Positions 16,459-26,040 are shown, counted from the first letter of the stretch. The stretch is 64,000 nucleotides of DNA from Campylobacter concisus (GCF_003048595.2 NZ_CP049270.1:1240001-1304000); one strand, 5' to 3'. Numbers and translations are program-made. Notes: generated by a model not told the origin, from the sequence alone.

Positions 16459-18391
16459 GTTTTAGCCTCTCATATTCGCTCTCATCGATCACTCGCACGC
16501 CTAGCTCATTCGCCTTACCTAGCTTACTGCCAGCCTCCTCGCCAGCTAGGACGAAGTCCGTTTTTTTAGAAACTGAGCTAGAAACCTTTGCGCCAAAACT
16601 CTCAAGCTCCGCCTTTATCTCATCTCTTGGGCGACTTAGCGTGCCAGTTATCACCACCGTTTTACCACTTAGCGCATTTGAGATGCTCTGCACCTGCGTC
16701 ACGCTTGGCTGCACGATCTGGCTAAGAGCTAAAATTTCATCTCTATTTACCTCGGCAAAGTCTATTAAGCTGTTTGCCATCTCCACGCCAAAGCCTTCAA
16801 GCGAGACAAGCTTCTCAAAACTAGCATCAAGCCAGCCTAAACCGAAGCTACTTGCGAGCTTTTTAGCCGCCACCTCACCGATGTGCTCACAGCCAAGGCC
16901 GGTGATAAAGCGCGATAGCTCCGCACCTTTGCTAGCTTCGATAGCGCTTAAAAGGTTGTTTACCTTTTTATCTTTAAAGCCCTCAAGCACAATGAGATCA
17001 TCAAATTTAAGGCCGTAAATGTCTTTTATACAGGAAATTAGCCCCTTATCAAATAGCAAATTTACGATTGCGTCGCCAAGGCCATCGATATTTAGGCATT
17101 TTTTCGATGCGTAGTGGATTATCGAGCCCACCACTCTTGCCCTGCAGCTTAAATTTTGACACTTTACAAAGACCCCTTCATCAAGCAGGTGCGAGCCGCA
17201 AACTGGGCAAAATTTAGGCCTCTCTATCGCTTGCTCGCTACCATCTCGCCTATCTTTAAAAACCTTTGTGATCTTTGGTATGACGTCGCCTGAGCGGATG
17301 ATGCCGATGTAGTCGTTTTTCATAACGCCAAGGCGCTCGATCTCATCAAAGTTATGAAGGGTGGCGGATTTTACATTAGCACCATCTATATTTACCTCAT
17401 CAAGCACGCCAACAGGCGTTACTACGCCACTTCTGCCAACTTGAAGTGCCACATCTCTTAGCCTAGTCACCTTTTCAATGGCTGGAAATTTAAATGCCAC
17501 CATAAATTTTGGAAATTTGACCGTGTAGCCTAGCTGCTCACAGCGCACAAGGTCATTTACACGTATCACCATGCCATCCATCATCACGCTCTTTGCCTCG
17601 CGGCTGGCTAGTAGCTCGTTATACGCAGTCTCAAGCTCATCTTTTTTTAAAATTTTAAAAAATTCATCTCTTTCAAAGCCAAGATCACGCACAAATTTCA
17701 TCACCTCGCTGTGATCTTTTAGCCCAAGGCTCTGCTCGCCCACGCCCCAAGGTATGAAAAGTAGCTTTCTTTTAGCAGTGACCGCGCTATCAAGCTGTCT
17801 TAGACTGCCTGCGGCTGCGTTTCTAGGGTTTGAAAGCGGCGCCTCGCCCTCTTTTGCACGCTCTGCGTTTAATAGCTCAAAGTCATCTTTTCTTATGACG
17901 ACTTCGCCCCTTATTTCAATGAGCCCTTTGTAGCTAATGCTCTTTGGCACCGAGCTAATGGTCCTTGCATTTTGCGTCACGTCCTCGCCTGTAACGCCGT
18001 CGCCTCTGGTTATCGCCCTAACTAAAACACCGTTTTCATAAAGCAAATTTAAGCTCGCTCCATCAAATTTTGGCTCAGCAACAAAGGTTAAGTTCTCTTT
18101 ATCACCACGCTTTAGCCACGCATCAAGCTCGGCTAGATCAAAAATATCTTCCATGCTCCACATGCGTTTGATGTGATTGGCCTTGCTAAAGCCCTCTTTT
18201 ACAGTACCGCCCACGCGTTTTGTAGGTGAAAAGATAGAAATTTCGCTTGGATTTGCCTGCTCATACTCAAGCACAGCGTGATATAGCGCGTCATACTCCT
18301 CGTCACTTGCAAGTGGCTCATCCTCGTCGTAGTAGGCCTTTGCCCACGTATTTAGCGTCTCTACCGCTTTTTCGTACTCTTGTTTTGTCAT
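16448..18391 (-). CDS. ligA: NAD-dependent DNA ligase
   Basis: Seals nicks in replication and repair. The start is the ATG at 18391 (MTKQEYEKAVE), with GGAG 6 bases upstream; a longer reading to 18430 adds 13 unlikely residues. Length is then 647. In order: the Ia domain with YDALYH, the adenylation domain with the active-site lysine in EPKFDGASL (Lys about 108), OB fold, a four-Cys zinc finger (CPVC...CQNLSC), helix-hairpin-helix repeats, and a C-terminal BRCT domain (GKTVVITGTLSRPRDEI). It heads the ligA-tlyA-ribF-cmoA operon. Confidence 0.96.
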   Translation of the reverse strand: MTKQEYEKAVETLNTWAKAYYDEDEPLASDEEYDALYHAVLEYEQANPSEISIFSPTKRVGGTVKEGFSKANHIKRMWSMEDIFDLAELDAWLKRGDKENLTFVAEPKFDGASLNLLYENGVLVRAITRGDGVTGEDVTQNARTISSVPKSISYKGLIEIRGEVVIRKDDFELLNAERAKEGEAPLSNPRNAAAGSLRQLDSAVTAKRKLLFIPWGVGEQSLGLKDHSEVMKFVRDLGFERDEFFKILKKDELETAYNELLASREAKSVMMDGMVIRVNDLVRCEQLGYTVKFPKFMVAFKFPAIEKVTRLRDVALQVGRSGVVTPVGVLDEVNIDGANVKSATLHNFDEIERLGVMKNDYIGIIRSGDVIPKITKVFKDRRDGSEQAIERPKFCPVCGSHLLDEGVFVKCQNLSCRARVVGSIIHYASKKCLNIDGLGDAIVNLLFDKGLISCIKDIYGLKFDDLIVLEGFKDKKVNNLLSAIEASKGAELSRFITGLGCEHIGEVAAKKLASSFGLGWLDASFEKLVSLEGFGVEMANSLIDFAEVNRDEILALSQIVQPSVTQVQSISNALSGKTVVITGTLSRPRDEIKAELESFGAKVSSSVSKKTDFVLAGEEAGSKLGKANELGVRVIDESEYERLKLEV

Positions 18392-18433
18392 TTTTTGCTC
18401 CAAATTTACACCGCATTTTATCTTAAACATACT

Positions 18434-18862
18434 TTATAAATGATCTAAATTTAGCTCTCTGGCGTCACATAAATGGACATTTTTATAGACCTTTGCTATC
18501 TCGTCTCTAGCTCTCATTAGCGCAAAGCCAAGTAAATTTTGCCCTTGCCACTTCATGGGATTTTGTGCATTTTCATCGCTTACAGCCAAACCTATGCCCC
18601 AAATTTTATCAAGTGGGCTTGCTTCAACCAAAACTTTACTCCCAGTTTGGAGCAAAAAGTCTCGCAAAGGGGCATTTTGGCTAAATTTTAGATAGCTCGC
18701 ATTTAACACGACGCCAAATTTGACCTCATCCCAGACCTTAGCGTCAAAGCCACGCACCTGCCTACCAAACGCCTTCATCTACGCTGGATCTTTAGCGGAT
18801 AAAATTTGCTCCAAAGCCTCTTTATCACCAAAGCACTCAGCCTTTTTAGCCTTACACTCTAC
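18434..18862 (-). pseudogene. Decayed NADAR (YbiA-like) N-glycosidase gene
   Basis: A 114-codon open frame (ATG at 18776-18778, complement) reads as the middle and end of a NADAR domain: KAFGRQVRGFDAKVWDEV, KFSQNAPLRDFLLQTG, LVEASPLDKIWGIGL and NLLGFALMRARDEI. Directly before this ATG is an in-frame TAG (18779-18781). Before the TAG the same frame still reads ECKAKKAECFGDKEALEQ, the expected preceding NADAR segment. The first roughly 40 residues of the domain, including its usual aromatic start, are missing, and the frame runs into the end of folP. So the gene is both 5'-truncated and interrupted by a stop. NADAR proteins hydrolyse N-glycosidic bonds (riboflavin intermediates, ADP-ribose adducts). 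The residual frame may be translated but is unlikely to be active. Confidence 0.72.
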
Positions 18863-19998
18863 CAAAGCGTGGCTTGACTCATCGCCTCATGCATATTAAA
18901 AAGCTGCTTATGCTCGGCCACGTCGTGTGTACGGATGATATGTGCGCCGTTTTCGAAGGCCTTTAAGTGTAGGTAAAGCGAGCCTGGTAAACGGTCTTTA
19001 ACCTCACTTGGACTGTAATGATTTATAACTGATTTGCGGCTAGCACCAACTAGTAGTGGGCAGTCAAATTTTAAAAAATGTTCCAAATGCTTAATAAGCA
19101 ATAAATTTTGTTCGGCCGTCTTACCAAAGCCAATACCCACATCAAGCACTAGTTTTTTGGTGCCAAGCTCCTTTGCTAGGGCTATCTTTTGCTCAAAAAA
19201 GTCTGCTATCTCGCCGATTAAGTCGTTATATTTTGGCGCGACCTGCATAGTCGCAGGATCGCCTTGCATATGCATCATGCAAAACTCAGCATCGTATTTT
19301 GCAGCAAGTGGGGCTAAATTTATATTTGCCGTGATGTCATTTATCATTTTAAAGCCGTGATTTAGAGCAAATTCAAGGCAATAAGGATCAAAGCTATCAA
19401 GGCTAAATTTCGCCTTTTCATGTAAATTTAGCTTGTAAATTTCCTCCACAATATCTTTTATACGCCCAAATTCCTCTTCGCGGCCACAATACTCGCTCCC
19501 TGGCCTTGAGCTAACGCCGCCAAGATCGATGTAGTCTGCACCTGCTTCTATCATGGCTTCGATTTTCGCTATGCCATTTTGCGTATTTATGCGGCTTTGT
19601 TCGTTAAAGCTATCTGTGTTTATATTTGCAACGCCCATTATAAGAGGCTTTGTTGGCTTTATAAATTTTGTATCCAAAAAGACTGCTAAATTTTTAAGTC
19701 CGAAGTCTTGCAACTTCTCTTTTTTAGCTAGCTGTCTAAGCTGCGCATTTGTCGCTATTAGTAAGGCTTTATTTAGGCTCTCTTTGCCCAAAATCGTATC
19801 TTTATGCGTCACAAGCTCGGCTCCAACGCTAAGTGCATCTTGCTTTAGGATATTTGCTGCTGGGGTTTTTATCTCATCTATAAATATAAAATTTATCTCG
19901 CTCTTTTCATGCATGAGCTTCGCACCAGCAGGGCTTGGAGAGATGGCTTTGCAAATTTCTTCAAAGTCACTTTTATTATTTATCTTATAAAATTTCAA
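18859..19998 (-). CDS. folP: Dihydropteroate synthase (extended epsilonproteobacterial form)
   Basis: Joins p-aminobenzoate to 6-hydroxymethyl-dihydropterin diphosphate in folate synthesis; the sulfonamide target. At 379 residues it has about 120 extra N-terminal residues before the TIM barrel, as in Helicobacter and Campylobacter. Barrel motifs: MGVANINTDSFNEQ (about 121-134, usually ILNVTPDSF), ADYIDLGGVSSRPGSEY, LDVGIGFGKT and LVGASRKSVI. Its start overlaps the end of holB by 4 bases. Its last codons overlap the NADAR remnant, so the extreme C-terminus might have been altered by the same deletion. Confidence 0.92.
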   Translation of the reverse strand: MKFYKINNKSDFEEICKAISPSPAGAKLMHEKSEINFIFIDEIKTPAANILKQDALSVGAELVTHKDTILGKESLNKALLIATNAQLRQLAKKEKLQDFGLKNLAVFLDTKFIKPTKPLIMGVANINTDSFNEQSRINTQNGIAKIEAMIEAGADYIDLGGVSSRPGSEYCGREEEFGRIKDIVEEIYKLNLHEKAKFSLDSFDPYCLEFALNHGFKMINDITANINLAPLAAKYDAEFCMMHMQGDPATMQVAPKYNDLIGEIADFFEQKIALAKELGTKKLVLDVGIGFGKTAEQNLLLIKHLEHFLKFDCPLLVGASRKSVINHYSPSEVKDRLPGSLYLHLKAFENGAHIIRTHDVAEHKQLFNMHEAMSQATLW

Positions 19999-20615
19999 CG
20001 TCGTCCTTTTTGAAATATAGTAAGCAGTAGCGGCGTTAGCACGGCGTGAGACTTGGCATTTAGATCCGCAAGCTTAATAAGCGAGAAAAAATAATCCATC
20101 TCATCGCCACTAAATTTATACCCGCTATCAACCGCCTTTGTCACGATAACGCCAACAAGCTCTTTTAACTCGTTTTTGCCAAATTTCTGAGCTTGTTCGT
20201 CTGCGATCTTTTGATCGATAAAGCTTGTTAGCTCTTTTAGGCTAAGCGATTTTAAATTTAGATCAAGGGTTATTTTTGGCTTTTTTGTGAGATTATTTTC
20301 TATGAGCATTCTTGATCTAATCGTTGATAGAAGTAAATTTTTACTCTGCGTTACTATTATAAATTTGATATTTCTTGGAGGCTCTTCAATGATCTTTAAA
20401 AGTGCATTTTGAGCCTCTGTTCTAAAAGAATTAGCATGTATTACTAAAATTTTTTCATCTTTTTCAGCAATGTATGCTTCTGCGATGACCTCCTTTGCAT
20501 TTTCTAGCAAAAAATCATCACTTATAAAAAATCTTAAATTATTAGTGCCAAACTCATCTTCAAGGTTGGCTTTTAAATTTTCAAAATCGCTTGTAACGAC
20601 GATTTTATTAAGCAT
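19995..20615 (-). CDS. holB: DNA polymerase III delta' subunit
   Basis: A clamp-loader subunit of 206 residues, short compared with E. coli HolB but normal for the epsilonproteobacteria. The segment LVIHANSFRTEAQNALLKII-EEPP (about residues 54-77) is the conserved sensor region of the delta' AAA+ fold, and a C-terminal helical part follows. There is no P-loop, as expected for delta'. It sits between hobA (1 base gap) and folP (4-base overlap). The same order in Helicobacter pylori (HP1230-HP1232, from memory) supports the call. Confidence 0.85.
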   Translation of the reverse strand: MLNKIVVTSDFENLKANLEDEFGTNNLRFFISDDFLLENAKEVIAEAYIAEKDEKILVIHANSFRTEAQNALLKIIEEPPRNIKFIIVTQSKNLLLSTIRSRMLIENNLTKKPKITLDLNLKSLSLKELTSFIDQKIADEQAQKFGKNELKELVGVIVTKAVDSGYKFSGDEMDYFFSLIKLADLNAKSHAVLTPLLLTIFQKGRR

Positions 20616-21158
20616 TTAGAGTATCACCTTTGCAAAGAGAGCCGCATCGATACTTTTATCAAAAATTTTGCAAAGACTTATTAGTTTAATGTCTAAATTT
20701 TCATCGCTTGAGCTAAGAGTAAAGCTATTTTGTGCCTGCTCGTCAAATAGCCACATATAACTATCCTCATCGCTTTTAGCTAAATTCGCATATCTATCAA
20801 GGCTCTTTCCGATATAAAAAAACAAGTATCCGTTTGGAAAAGCAAGACTGAGCATATCTTTTAGAAGCTGTTTTTGCTCATTTGTCTCTATCTCGTCAAG
20901 CGATGGATAAAGCGATCTTAGGCTAAAAAATGGCAAAAATGGCCTTATACTTTTTGAATGGTTCATCTTTTTTAAAAGATAAATTTCAAACCATCTTCGC
21001 TCTTCATCACTTATAGTTATAAAAGCCCTTCCTTCAAGTAAAAATTTAAGCCTAGATGCGAGCAAAGGCGTCCATTCAACACGCCTTTCCTCCATCCAGC
21101 TCATCAAAGGACCTTCATCCCTAATAGCCTTTAACGTCCACTGAATAAAGTCTTGCAT
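20616..21158 (-). CDS. hobA: DnaA-binding initiation factor HobA
   Basis: HobA is the epsilonproteobacterial functional counterpart of DiaA: it binds DnaA and promotes its assembly at oriC. The 180 residues equal the H. pylori length. The call rests on WLFDEQAQNSFTL, on the C-terminal stretch KLISLCKIFDKSIDAALF resembling H. pylori HobA as I remember it, and on the gene order nudH-lysC-hobA-holB-folP. It starts exactly where the lysC stop ends, so translation is likely coupled. Confidence 0.85.
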   Translation of the reverse strand: MQDFIQWTLKAIRDEGPLMSWMEERRVEWTPLLASRLKFLLEGRAFITISDEERRWFEIYLLKKMNHSKSIRPFLPFFSLRSLYPSLDEIETNEQKQLLKDMLSLAFPNGYLFFYIGKSLDRYANLAKSDEDSYMWLFDEQAQNSFTLSSSDENLDIKLISLCKIFDKSIDAALFAKVIL

Positions 21159-22360
21159 TACTGATCTAGCTTATAAGCATCGTGAAGTACGCGAACTGCT
21201 AGCTCGCCATATTTTTGATCAACGATCATTGAAATTTTTATCTCACTTGTTGAGATCATTTGGATATTTATACCCTCTTTTGCAAGCGTTTCAAATGCTA
21301 GACATGCTACGCCGCTATGACTCTTCATACCGACGCCTATAACTGAAACTTTTACGATCGCGTCATCAAATTCTATATGTTTTGCAGCTGAGAGTTTTTG
21401 CATAGTCTCTTTTGCTAGTTCAAGCTCATTTTGTGGTACTGTAAAGCCTAAATTTGTAGTACCATCGTGCCCTACGTTTTGGATTATCATATCTACGTTT
21501 ATATTTTCATGCGCAAGAGCTGTAAAAATTTCTGCTGCAATACCAGGCTTATCAACTACGCCTCTTAGTGTTACTCTTGCTTGATTTTTATCTAGTGCTA
21601 TTCCGCTTACTAAAACTGCTTCCATATTGTCATCTTCCTTTGCTATTAATGTACCTTCGTTGTGATTAAAACTACTTCTTGTGACTAATTTTACTTCTAG
21701 TTTTTTTGCCAGCTCGACTGAGCGATTTTGAAGTACCTTCGCACCAGCAGAGGCGAGCTCAAGCATCTCATCATAGCTTATTTGCTCTAGTTTTTTTGCC
21801 TTTTTTTCTATCCTTGGATCAGTTGTATAAACTCCATCAACATCGGTAAAAATTTCGCATAGGTCAGCCTTTAGTGCTCCCGCTAAAGCAACCGCACTAA
21901 GGTCGCTTCCACCTCTACCAAGTGTCGTAATATCACCTTTTCCATCTATACCCTGAAAACCGGCTACAACCACGATCTTACCAGCTTTTAGCTCAGCTTT
22001 TAGCCTTTGTGTATCTATCTTTTCTATTCTAGCTTTTGTATGTACATTATCGGTAATAATACCCGCCATTGCACCTGTCATACCCACACAAGCACAGCCT
22101 TTTGCATTAATCGCAATCGTCAAAAGCGCGGTGGTTACTTGCTCTCCAGAGCTTAAAAGCATATCGGTGGCGATGCCATCTGGGTGTTTTGAAAAATATT
22201 CACTATATTCAACCAATTGATTTGTAACTCCGCTCATCGCAGAAACTACCACGACCACATCCGCACCGCTATTTTTAGTCTCGATGACTCTATTTGCCAC
22301 AGCTTCGATGCGCTCAAGTGTTCCTACGCTAGTTCCGCCAAATTTTTGAACGATTAACAT
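21158..22360 (-). CDS. lysC: Aspartate kinase
   Basis: Phosphorylates aspartate, the first step to lysine, diaminopimelate, threonine and methionine. IVQKFGGTSVG at the N-terminus and FTDVDGVYTTDPRI are the kinase signatures; two ACT domains in the last 140 residues (VTLRGVVDKPG, VSVIGVGMKSHSGV) imply feedback control by lysine and/or threonine. I take the ATG at 22358-22360 as start, with AAAGGA upstream; the TTG just before is less likely. Its ATG overlaps the nudH stop by one base (TGATG). Length is 400. Confidence 0.95.
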   Translation of the reverse strand: MLIVQKFGGTSVGTLERIEAVANRVIETKNSGADVVVVVSAMSGVTNQLVEYSEYFSKHPDGIATDMLLSSGEQVTTALLTIAINAKGCACVGMTGAMAGIITDNVHTKARIEKIDTQRLKAELKAGKIVVVAGFQGIDGKGDITTLGRGGSDLSAVALAGALKADLCEIFTDVDGVYTTDPRIEKKAKKLEQISYDEMLELASAGAKVLQNRSVELAKKLEVKLVTRSSFNHNEGTLIAKEDDNMEAVLVSGIALDKNQARVTLRGVVDKPGIAAEIFTALAHENINVDMIIQNVGHDGTTNLGFTVPQNELELAKETMQKLSAAKHIEFDDAIVKVSVIGVGMKSHSGVACLAFETLAKEGINIQMISTSEIKISMIVDQKYGELAVRVLHDAYKLDQ

Positions 22361-22824
22361 CAAAAATATCCTTTCTCTTTAAAATAACTCAAAACCTTTT
22401 CATAAATAGGTTTTTTAAAGTGATTTATATTTTCTAAACTTCTACCAAAATCTACAAATTTATACTCGCTAAACTCAGGATGCTCTGTCTTTAAATTTAC
22501 GCTGGCACCATTTTTAAGTCTAACTAAAAAATACTTTTGCGTCTGCCCATCAAATGGGTAAAATTTCTTTGCCGCATTTGCTGGAAAGTCGTAGCTTAGC
22601 CACTCTGGATACTCTTCTAAGATATCGAATTTGTCAGTTCCGATCTCTTCTTTGAGCTCCCTTTTTAAGGCCTGCTTTGGACTCTCGCCTTCGTCTATTC
22701 CGCCTTGAGGAAACTGCCAGATATCATCCATATCCACTCTTTTTGCGACTAAAATTTCACATTTAAATGGATACAAGCTAGACAAAACAACAGCTGCCAC
22801 GTTTGGTCTATATTTTTTTTGCAT
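22360..22824 (-). CDS. nudH: RNA pyrophosphohydrolase
   Basis: Removes pyrophosphate from mRNA 5' ends, starting 5'-dependent decay; it also hydrolyses dinucleoside polyphosphates. The 154 residues hold a complete Nudix box, GGIDEGESPKQALKRELKEE (about residues 40-59). The opening YRPNVAAVVLSSLYP and the DIWQFPQGGIDEG segment are typical of NudH/InvA. It is first in the nudH-lysC-hobA-holB-folP run and faces the iron-uptake island upstream. Confidence 0.92.
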   Translation of the reverse strand: MQKKYRPNVAAVVLSSLYPFKCEILVAKRVDMDDIWQFPQGGIDEGESPKQALKRELKEEIGTDKFDILEEYPEWLSYDFPANAAKKFYPFDGQTQKYFLVRLKNGASVNLKTEHPEFSEYKFVDFGRSLENINHFKKPIYEKVLSYFKEKGYF

Positions 22825-22888
22825 GTTTTTTCCAAGAAATTTATTTGAGATAATAACTAAAAAGAGTTAAGAGATAGATAAATAAAAA

Positions 22889-23935
22889 CTACTTTTTACG
22901 CCGTTTGTAATAAATCACACAACCGCTAAAAAGTAGCACGCCAACTCCACAAGAAGCCATAAAAAAGATAAATTTTCCAGCCTCTCCAAATGTATATCCA
23001 GCGTGCAGATCAAGCATAAATTTATAAATTTCAAAAGATTTTGGCATGGTGTTTTTTAAAATTTCTCCACTTGCCGTATCGACTACAAACCTAACGCCAT
23101 CACTCTCACTAGCGCCTTTTGGCAAGTAAAAGATCATAAATTTTACGCCATCTTTATTGAGAATAAAATTTAAAGCGTCAAACTCATTTCCAAATTTTAA
23201 AGTAAAAATTTCATAAGCTTTTTGAAGATTTTCTACCTTTTGCTCTTCATTTAGACTAAAACCATTTTTGCTAGTAAAATTTGGCTTTTTAAATACCTTT
23301 TGCTCGCCATAAATTTGATTTATGACCTTAGCAAAGCTCTCATAAGAAAAGTATAGACCGCTAATACAGATAATAAGCAAAATAGCTCCCAAATAAAGCC
23401 CTAAAAATCCATGCAGCGAATATAAAAATGCAAATTTCTTTGCCTTTATATTTAGCTTAAAGGCGCTAATAAATTTGCTTCTAAATCTCCAAAAATGTAT
23501 CAGCACCCCGGTTATTAAAACAACAAGTAGTGCAAGCGTCGAAATCGCCACTAGCTCACTTGCGATTTTAGATAAATTTTCATTTTTAAATAGAGCTAGT
23601 CCTAGATTTTTATGTAAATTTAAAGCTAGGCCTATAAATTTTTCCACACTATTTTCAGAGACTATCTCGCCCGTATAAGGATCTACAAAGAATGACTTAA
23701 ACTCACCATTCTCGCTTGTGCCGCTTACTACATAAGCTCTATTTACCTCGCCTTTTATCTTTATATAACTAAGGTTAAAATTTGGCCTAGTCTTACTAAA
23801 GACCTTTAAAATTTCATCTATTTTTAAAGCACTTTTATTAGTTGTTATCTCTATCTCATCTTTGCTAAAAGCTTCAATTATCTCATCATGATACGAAATA
23901 ATCGCTCCACTAATTGAGATTATCAAAAGTGGCAA
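22889..23935 (-). CDS. PepSY-associated membrane protein, N-terminus interrupted by an in-frame stop
   Basis: A PepSY_TM family inner-membrane protein. Relatives (PiuB, FoxB) sit beside TonB receptors and help reduce or release iron from siderophores. The body is intact: paired PepSY regions, membrane segments at FALLVVLITGVLIHFW-type and LHGFLGLYLGAILLIICISG stretches, and KFIFFMASCGVGVLLFSG at the end. The expected start is an ATG at 23984-23986 just after the TonB receptor stop, but that frame reads M-F-K-I-TAG (23972-23974) and then RKFHLILALIFALPLL, the conserved first helix. The frame annotated here starts at a TTG without a ribosome site and lacks part of that helix. Probably inactivated or expressed poorly. 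Confidence 0.7.
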   Translation of the reverse strand: MPLLIISISGAIISYHDEIIEAFSKDEIEITTNKSALKIDEILKVFSKTRPNFNLSYIKIKGEVNRAYVVSGTSENGEFKSFFVDPYTGEIVSENSVEKFIGLALNLHKNLGLALFKNENLSKIASELVAISTLALLVVLITGVLIHFWRFRSKFISAFKLNIKAKKFAFLYSLHGFLGLYLGAILLIICISGLYFSYESFAKVINQIYGEQKVFKKPNFTSKNGFSLNEEQKVENLQKAYEIFTLKFGNEFDALNFILNKDGVKFMIFYLPKGASESDGVRFVVDTASGEILKNTMPKSFEIYKFMLDLHAGYTFGEAGKFIFFMASCGVGVLLFSGCVIYYKRRKK

Positions 23936-23987
23936 AGCAAAGATAAGAGCTAAAATTAAGTGAAATTTCCGCTAAATTTTAAACATT

Positions 23988-25934
23988 TTAAAACTTCAAA
24001 TTAAAGCCAAGTTCGATCTTTTGCCCATCGGCTATTAAGATATCATATCCGTTTGATCTTGTCGTAAAAAACTCGTTAAAGAGATTATAAACGCTTAGGT
24101 TTAGGCTGAAATTTTTAGTTACATTGTAGTTTATGCCAAGATCCGCAATAACGTAAGCTCTCATATCATTAGCATAGTTAAAAGAGTTTTTAGTTCTACC
24201 ATAGTAATTTATCTGTGACCAGAAATTTAGCCATCTATTTAGCTCGTAGTTCGCTCCAAATTTAAATGTATGAAGCGGATAGTTGTTTAAGGTTTTACCA
24301 GCTTCTGGTCCATCTTTTTGTTTTGATTTTGTATAAACATAGCTTTGATTTAGTCTAAGAGCATTTGTCACCTGCCACTCATTTGTTAGCTCAACTCCGT
24401 AAATTTCAGCCTTGCCGATATTTATACTCTCCCAAATACCATTTGGATAAATTTTACCTTTATGCATACAAACGCTGCCTCTTGAGCAGATAGGGCTATA
24501 GCTTAACATATCTTTAAAACTTGTGTAAAAGCCAGTTAAAGACGTTTCAAAACCTTCATTATTATTATAAACGCCACCAAATTCATAACTTACGCTTGTC
24601 TCTGGCTTAAGGCTACTTCTACCAAGCTGTGCTCCGCGTCCTCCAGCAAATGGCAACGCAAGATCTTGTGTTCGTTGCTTGATATCAGGTGTCGCATAAC
24701 CTGTGCTAACTCCGCCTTTAAGGGCAAAAAAGTCGTTTAAGCTATAGATGCCATAAATTCTTGGTGAAACGTGCGATCCATAGTTCTCATCGTAGTTATA
24801 GCGAATACCAGTACTTAAGATAAAATCTTTTGTAAGATGATAATCATCTTCGCCGTAAAGTGAAACATCATACCTTTTTACATTTGCCGCATCTGCTGTG
24901 GTAGCCTTTTCGTCAAGCTTTTCTTTTTTAGCGTTTAGTCCTAATGTAAAGGCATTATTATCGGTAAAATATGAGCCTTTTGTATCAAAGTTTAGAGTCT
25001 TTAGCGTCAAATTTTGTTGTGCTATCTCTTTTATCTTGCCGTAAGATAAATAGCTTTGAAGCAAGATATTATCAAGCCTTGCTTCGTGGCTTAAATTTAT
25101 CATATCGCCCTTTATTCTTTCGCTAGCAACCGAGTTAGTACCAGTTGATAGTGTTTTGCCTTTAGTTCTTTTATATTTCACATCGCTTCTTGCAAGCTCA
25201 AGCGTAAGATCATTATTTTCATTTGGCCTAAAAAATAGTTTTGCACCAAAATTTCTATCCTTTTGCTCTCTATTTGCATAAGAAATTTTATCTTCTGATT
25301 TATTTAAATTTTTACCATAAACAGAAACACTTAAAATATCATCAATTAGTCCAGAGTGCAAATAAAGACTATTGTAAAGCTCGCCACTTATATTTTTATT
25401 TCTTGCAAATTTATAGCTTGAGCCAAGATTTGCACCAAATTCATTACTAAACTCATCTGTAATGATATTTATAACTCCGCCTAGTGCGTCGCTTCCATAA
25501 AGCGAGCTCATAGGTCCACGTATCACTTCAATACGGCTTATCGCACTTGCTGGTGGGATGAAACTATATGAGCCTCCAACGCTTCTAAGCCCTTTATAGG
25601 CGTTATCACCGGGTACTGGCATGCCATTTACTAGAATTTTAGTAAATCTTGGAGAGAATCCACGTATAGAAATTCCTCGTCTATTTGCCGCTGCGGGAGT
25701 TGTCCCAAAAAGACTTGGGATATCTTTGGTCATGCTCTCGATATCTTTGTGATTTTTCTTTTCTAATGCCTCTTTGGTTATAACACTAAGCGTTGCTGGT
25801 GCGTCTTTGATATTTTGTTCAAATCCTGTCGCACTCACTACTTTAACTTCTGGTAGAACCTTATCTTCATTTGCAAAAAGCGGTAAATTTATAAAAATTG
25901 CCGCACAAATAGAAATTTTTAATGCACTTTTCAC
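23988..25934 (-). CDS. TonB-dependent outer-membrane receptor (siderophore/iron type)
   Basis: A 648-residue outer-membrane receptor. Signal peptide MKSALKISICAAIFINLPLFA is followed by a plug domain (EVIRGPMSSLYGSDALGGVINI, about residues 137-158, read as two adjacent blocks) and a 22-strand barrel ending in GFNLKF with a terminal Phe. The overall type resembles enterobactin/haem-class receptors such as CfrA, but the ligand cannot be deduced. It is cotranscribed with the PepSY protein and divergent from an AraC-family regulator across a Fur-box-like site, so it is probably iron-repressed and substrate-induced. Confidence 0.9.
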   Translation of the reverse strand: MKSALKISICAAIFINLPLFANEDKVLPEVKVVSATGFEQNIKDAPATLSVITKEALEKKNHKDIESMTKDIPSLFGTTPAAANRRGISIRGFSPRFTKILVNGMPVPGDNAYKGLRSVGGSYSFIPPASAISRIEVIRGPMSSLYGSDALGGVINIITDEFSNEFGANLGSSYKFARNKNISGELYNSLYLHSGLIDDILSVSVYGKNLNKSEDKISYANREQKDRNFGAKLFFRPNENNDLTLELARSDVKYKRTKGKTLSTGTNSVASERIKGDMINLSHEARLDNILLQSYLSYGKIKEIAQQNLTLKTLNFDTKGSYFTDNNAFTLGLNAKKEKLDEKATTADAANVKRYDVSLYGEDDYHLTKDFILSTGIRYNYDENYGSHVSPRIYGIYSLNDFFALKGGVSTGYATPDIKQRTQDLALPFAGGRGAQLGRSSLKPETSVSYEFGGVYNNNEGFETSLTGFYTSFKDMLSYSPICSRGSVCMHKGKIYPNGIWESINIGKAEIYGVELTNEWQVTNALRLNQSYVYTKSKQKDGPEAGKTLNNYPLHTFKFGANYELNRWLNFWSQINYYGRTKNSFNYANDMRAYVIADLGINYNVTKNFSLNLSVYNLFNEFFTTRSNGYDILIADGQKIELGFNLKF

Positions 25935-25971
25935 AAAAACTCCTTATAAAAATTTAATGCACATTTTACTA

Positions 25972-25990
25972 AAATTAAATAATCGTTATC
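25972..25990. promoter_or_regulatory. Fur-box-like site between TonB receptor and AraC regulator
   Basis: The right half ATCGTTATC matches 8 of 9 bases of the Fur consensus half ATCATTATC, with a weaker left half; about 12 of 19 positions agree in total. It lies upstream of both divergent genes of an iron-uptake module, the expected place for a Fur site. Confidence 0.5.
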
Positions 25991-26040
25991 AATATCATAC
26001 GTAACGCTAAAGGGATTAAATTTAACGCTTGAGGGATAAA

